Shown: in pieces, positions 6,837-8,075 of the stretch
Layout of the letters: each line of letters starts with the position of its first letter
Position numbering within the stretch: position 1 is the first letter of the stretch
Assembly: GCA_016840025.1 (NCBI GenBank)
Contig: JAEOTF010000284.1
Coordinates: forward strand, 1-8,075
Origin: Candidatus Hodarchaeota archaeon
GTDB lineage: Archaea; Asgardarchaeota; Heimdallarchaeia; Hodarchaeales; YT1-039
DNA length: 8,075 nt
Direction: 5' to 3'
Position numbers and translations under genes: made by a program
Notes under the pieces: generated by a model
What the model was told of the DNA's origin: nothing
The model's input: the letters and a program-made list of their open reading frames with translations, nothing else
Databases searched by the model: none

Positions 6837-7361
6837 ATGGAAGATCAGAAGTTTATTTCTCCTTCTTATGATGATATTGATGAAATGACCGAACGTGTTT
6901 TTAAAAAGATTCAAAAAGATAATTTTAAACCCGATGTAATTCTAGCTATTGCTAGAGGTGGTTGGTTACCTGGACGTGTTCTTTCCGACCTTTATCATGC
7001 CTCTGGACAAAATCCAGAAGTTAGATCTATCACTACGAGTTTTTATGTAGGTGTTGGAGAAAGAAAACGGCGTCCAGTCCTTAAACAAGAATTAAACGGT
7101 ACTTTGTTCAAACAGTCAGTCCTTATTGTAGATGATGTCTCAGATACTGGAGAAACGCTCCAATTTGCGGTAGACTACATTAAATTCTTAGGTGCGAAGG
7201 ATTTTAAAGTAGCCACTGTCTATTGCAAAACAGAAACCACTTATATTCCCGATTATTATGAAGAAATGATTGACTCTGACGTTTGGATTGTTTTCCCTTA
7301 CGAAAAACGCGAGTTTCAACATAAAACAGGAGTTCAACTAGAAAAACAAGAGAATGATTAG
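6837..7361 (+). CDS. Purine phosphoribosyltransferase (xanthine/guanine/hypoxanthine type, archaeal COG2236-like)
   Basis: A type I phosphoribosyltransferase of 174 residues that should join PRPP to a free 6-oxopurine to give the nucleotide (salvage). The PRPP-binding signature VLIVDDVSDTGETL is at 95-108, the pyrophosphate loop ARGGWLPGR at 39-47, and the flexible catalytic loop region with FYVGVGERKRRP at 69-80. The C-terminal WIVFPYEKRE resembles the base-binding WIIFPW segment of the archaeal guanine/xanthine enzymes. Base preference cannot be read from sequence. The ATG at 6837 is chosen because GGTGG at 6824-6828 lies 8 bases upstream; the ATG at 6822 would add five residues and lacks a site, and the TTG at 6783 would reach into purA. 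It is very probably co-transcribed with purA, so a salvaged IMP could feed straight into AMP synthesis. Confidence 0.93.
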   Translation: MEDQKFISPSYDDIDEMTERVFKKIQKDNFKPDVILAIARGGWLPGRVLSDLYHASGQNPEVRSITTSFYVGVGERKRRPVLKQELNGTLFKQSVLIVDDVSDTGETLQFAVDYIKFLGAKDFKVATVYCKTETTYIPDYYEEMIDSDVWIVFPYEKREFQHKTGVQLEKQEND

Positions 7362-7366
7362 AAATC

Positions 7367-7374
7367 AAAAAAAA
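7367..7374 (-). terminator. T-run, possible terminator for minus-strand transcripts
   Basis: Eight consecutive A on the plus strand give a T8 run on the minus strand, about 190 bases past the stop of the V4R gene. Archaeal polymerases stop at T-rich tracts without needing a hairpin. No comparably clean T-run follows the phosphoribosyltransferase gene on the plus strand; TTCTTTTAT at 7408-7416 is the nearest. Confidence 0.3.
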
Positions 7375-7440
7375 TGATTGGGAAAATTCTTATAGCGGAA
7401 CAGTAACTTCTTTTATCTGATATACTGCAAGAAAACCATT

Positions 7441-7560
7441 CCTTTTAAGGGAGGGATGAATTGCAGCGGACACTCCCCTTGATTCGTGATCTCCGCCCTA
7501 ATTCTGTCCTAACTTGGCAAAAACGCACGAAAGAAGAGGTACTCGCCTAAATCCCTGCCA
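7441..7560 (+). other. GC-rich intergenic block, candidate small RNA or small-protein gene
   Basis: By direct count 60 of these 120 bases are G or C, while the bases on either side are clearly AT-rich. GATATAC at 7419-7425 is a TATA-like element whose expected start falls near 7447. From there AAGGGAG (7447-7453) can pair with CTCCCCTT (7473-7480) with one bulged C, leaving a 19-base loop; alternatively GGACA (7467-7471) can pair with TGTCC (7505-7509). Local GC richness between genes of an AT-rich archaeon is a classic sign of structured RNA. I could not fold it as a tRNA and recognise no known RNA family. Strand is uncertain. Confidence 0.4.
7461..7550 (+). CDS. Possible 29-residue small protein
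   Basis: A TTG at 7461 opens a 29-codon frame ending in TAA at 7548-7550, preceded by GGGAGGG at 7450-7455 with a suitable spacing of 5-6 bases to the TTG. An in-frame TAA lies just upstream. The product is basic (RTLPLIRDL in the first half, WQKRTKEEV near the end), has no signal peptide or cysteines and matches nothing I know. TTG starts are used by at least two other genes here, which makes the start plausible. The same bases could instead be a non-coding RNA, since the Shine-Dalgarno site falls in the proposed hairpin. Chance ORFs of this length are common. Confidence 0.3.
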   Translation: MQRTLPLIRDLRPNSVLTWQKRTKEEVLA

Positions 7561-7562
7561 GT

Positions 7563-8075
7563 TCACTTGGAGATATCCCTTGAGGGTTCTCTTCCTCTTT
7601 TACTTTCAATTTTATTTACATAATCTGCTACGCTTAAGTCTCTTGGTGATTGATGAATACTAGCCCAATAATCTAATTTATTTTCTTCACCAATAATATG
7701 TCGGCAATTTTTATCTCCTTTAAGCCGACAATTCACTTCTCTAACTGCTATTGTTTTTTGAGAACCAAAAGCCGACTGATATGTTGTTTCAAGCACTCCT
7801 CTGATAAAGGCACATTCTCCCTTTTGTAAAATTCCTGCAGAACTTTCATGTTCCGTTTCAAAGGACTCTTTTATTTCTACAATTGCAATTCGTTCATTAA
7901 AATCCAGAAAACGGCTTTGAAAAATGCCCCATCCAAATGTGTCATTAATTATAGTAAGTACTAGATTAATGATCTCTTGATTCTCAGCTGCTAATGAAGT
8001 TATAACAAACCGAACTAGATTTCTCCCTACAGCTTTTCCAGCTTCATAGAATACCTCTGTTGCTACCTTCGCAGA
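7563..8075 (-). CDS. V4R-domain protein (partial, N-terminus beyond right edge)
   Basis: The minus-strand frame is open from base 8075 to a TGA at 7563-7565, giving the last 170 residues. The visible part begins with a helix typical of V4R domains (VFYEAGKAVGRNLV, residues 8-21), continues with strands around FERIAIVEIKESFE-type sequence (about 59-75), and ends with the cysteine signature: KGECAFIRG (Cys88) and EVNCRLKGDKNCRHI (Cys116, Gly120-Asp121, Cys124). V4R domains bind small molecules; examples are BchJ and the phenol sensor of DmpR/XylR regulators, and the fold is related to the TRAPP subunit Bet3. A basic tail of about 40 residues follows. Whether a regulatory or other domain precedes it cannot be seen. 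A GTG at 7796 would begin in the middle of the domain, so it is not the true start. The gene converges on the purA pair. Confidence 0.9.
   Translation of the reverse strand, partial: SAKVATEVFYEAGKAVGRNLVRFVITSLAAENQEIINLVLTIINDTFGWGIFQSRFLDFNERIAIVEIKESFETEHESSAGILQKGECAFIRGVLETTYQSAFGSQKTIAVREVNCRLKGDKNCRHIIGEENKLDYWASIHQSPRDLSVADYVNKIESKRGREPSRDISK

Noticed and set aside
5970..6914. Minus-strand ORFs opposite purA and the phosphoribosyltransferase start
   Set aside because: purA is certain from its motifs, and these frames show no domains or start sites.
7441..7560. tRNA gene or IS200/IS605-type insertion end in the GC-rich block
   Set aside because: No cloverleaf with a T-arm could be drawn on either strand, and no transposase remnant or clear element boundary is visible nearby.

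Overview
The window looks like AT-rich archaeal DNA, possibly from an Asgard-type archaeon; that assignment is inference from gene style, not from a marker gene. The clues are zinc-ribbon plus multi-pass membrane architecture, signal-peptide proteins anchored by a C-terminal helix behind a Thr-rich linker, a V4R-domain protein, an archaeal-style purine phosphoribosyltransferase, TTG start codons behind Shine-Dalgarno sites, and TATA-like boxes ahead of the divergent genes.

Left part (1-5341, minus strand): a tightly packed three-gene operon reading leftwards. The first gene (4439-5341) encodes a secreted beta-rich protein with a Thr-rich stalk and C-terminal anchor. The second (2802-4442, overlapping the stop of the first) encodes a type I membrane protein whose outside part is a chain of helical hairpins, resembling an alpha/alpha toroid, followed by a beta-sandwich. 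The third (2793 running off the left edge) encodes a very large protein of at least 931 residues: two N-terminal zinc ribbons joined by a Lys-Pro rod, then about two dozen hydrophobic segments. Together they look like a cell-envelope module with two outward-facing proteins and one membrane protein carrying a cytoplasmic zinc-ribbon head. I do not recognise it as a described system.

Middle (5342-5536): a divergent promoter region of about 195 bases with candidate TATA boxes for both directions and a 7-bp-arm inverted repeat placed like an operator for the minus-strand operon.

Right part (5537-8075): purA (adenylosuccinate synthetase, long form) is followed after 16 bases by a purine phosphoribosyltransferase, a purine interconversion/salvage pair. 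The intergenic stretch 7362-7562 contains a 120-base block at 50% GC in otherwise AT-rich DNA, with a TATA-like element upstream, a possible hairpin and a 29-codon ORF, so it may hold a small RNA or small protein gene. A V4R-domain protein on the minus strand converges on it and runs off the right edge.

No tRNA, rRNA, CRISPR array, insertion sequence or phage gene was recognised.
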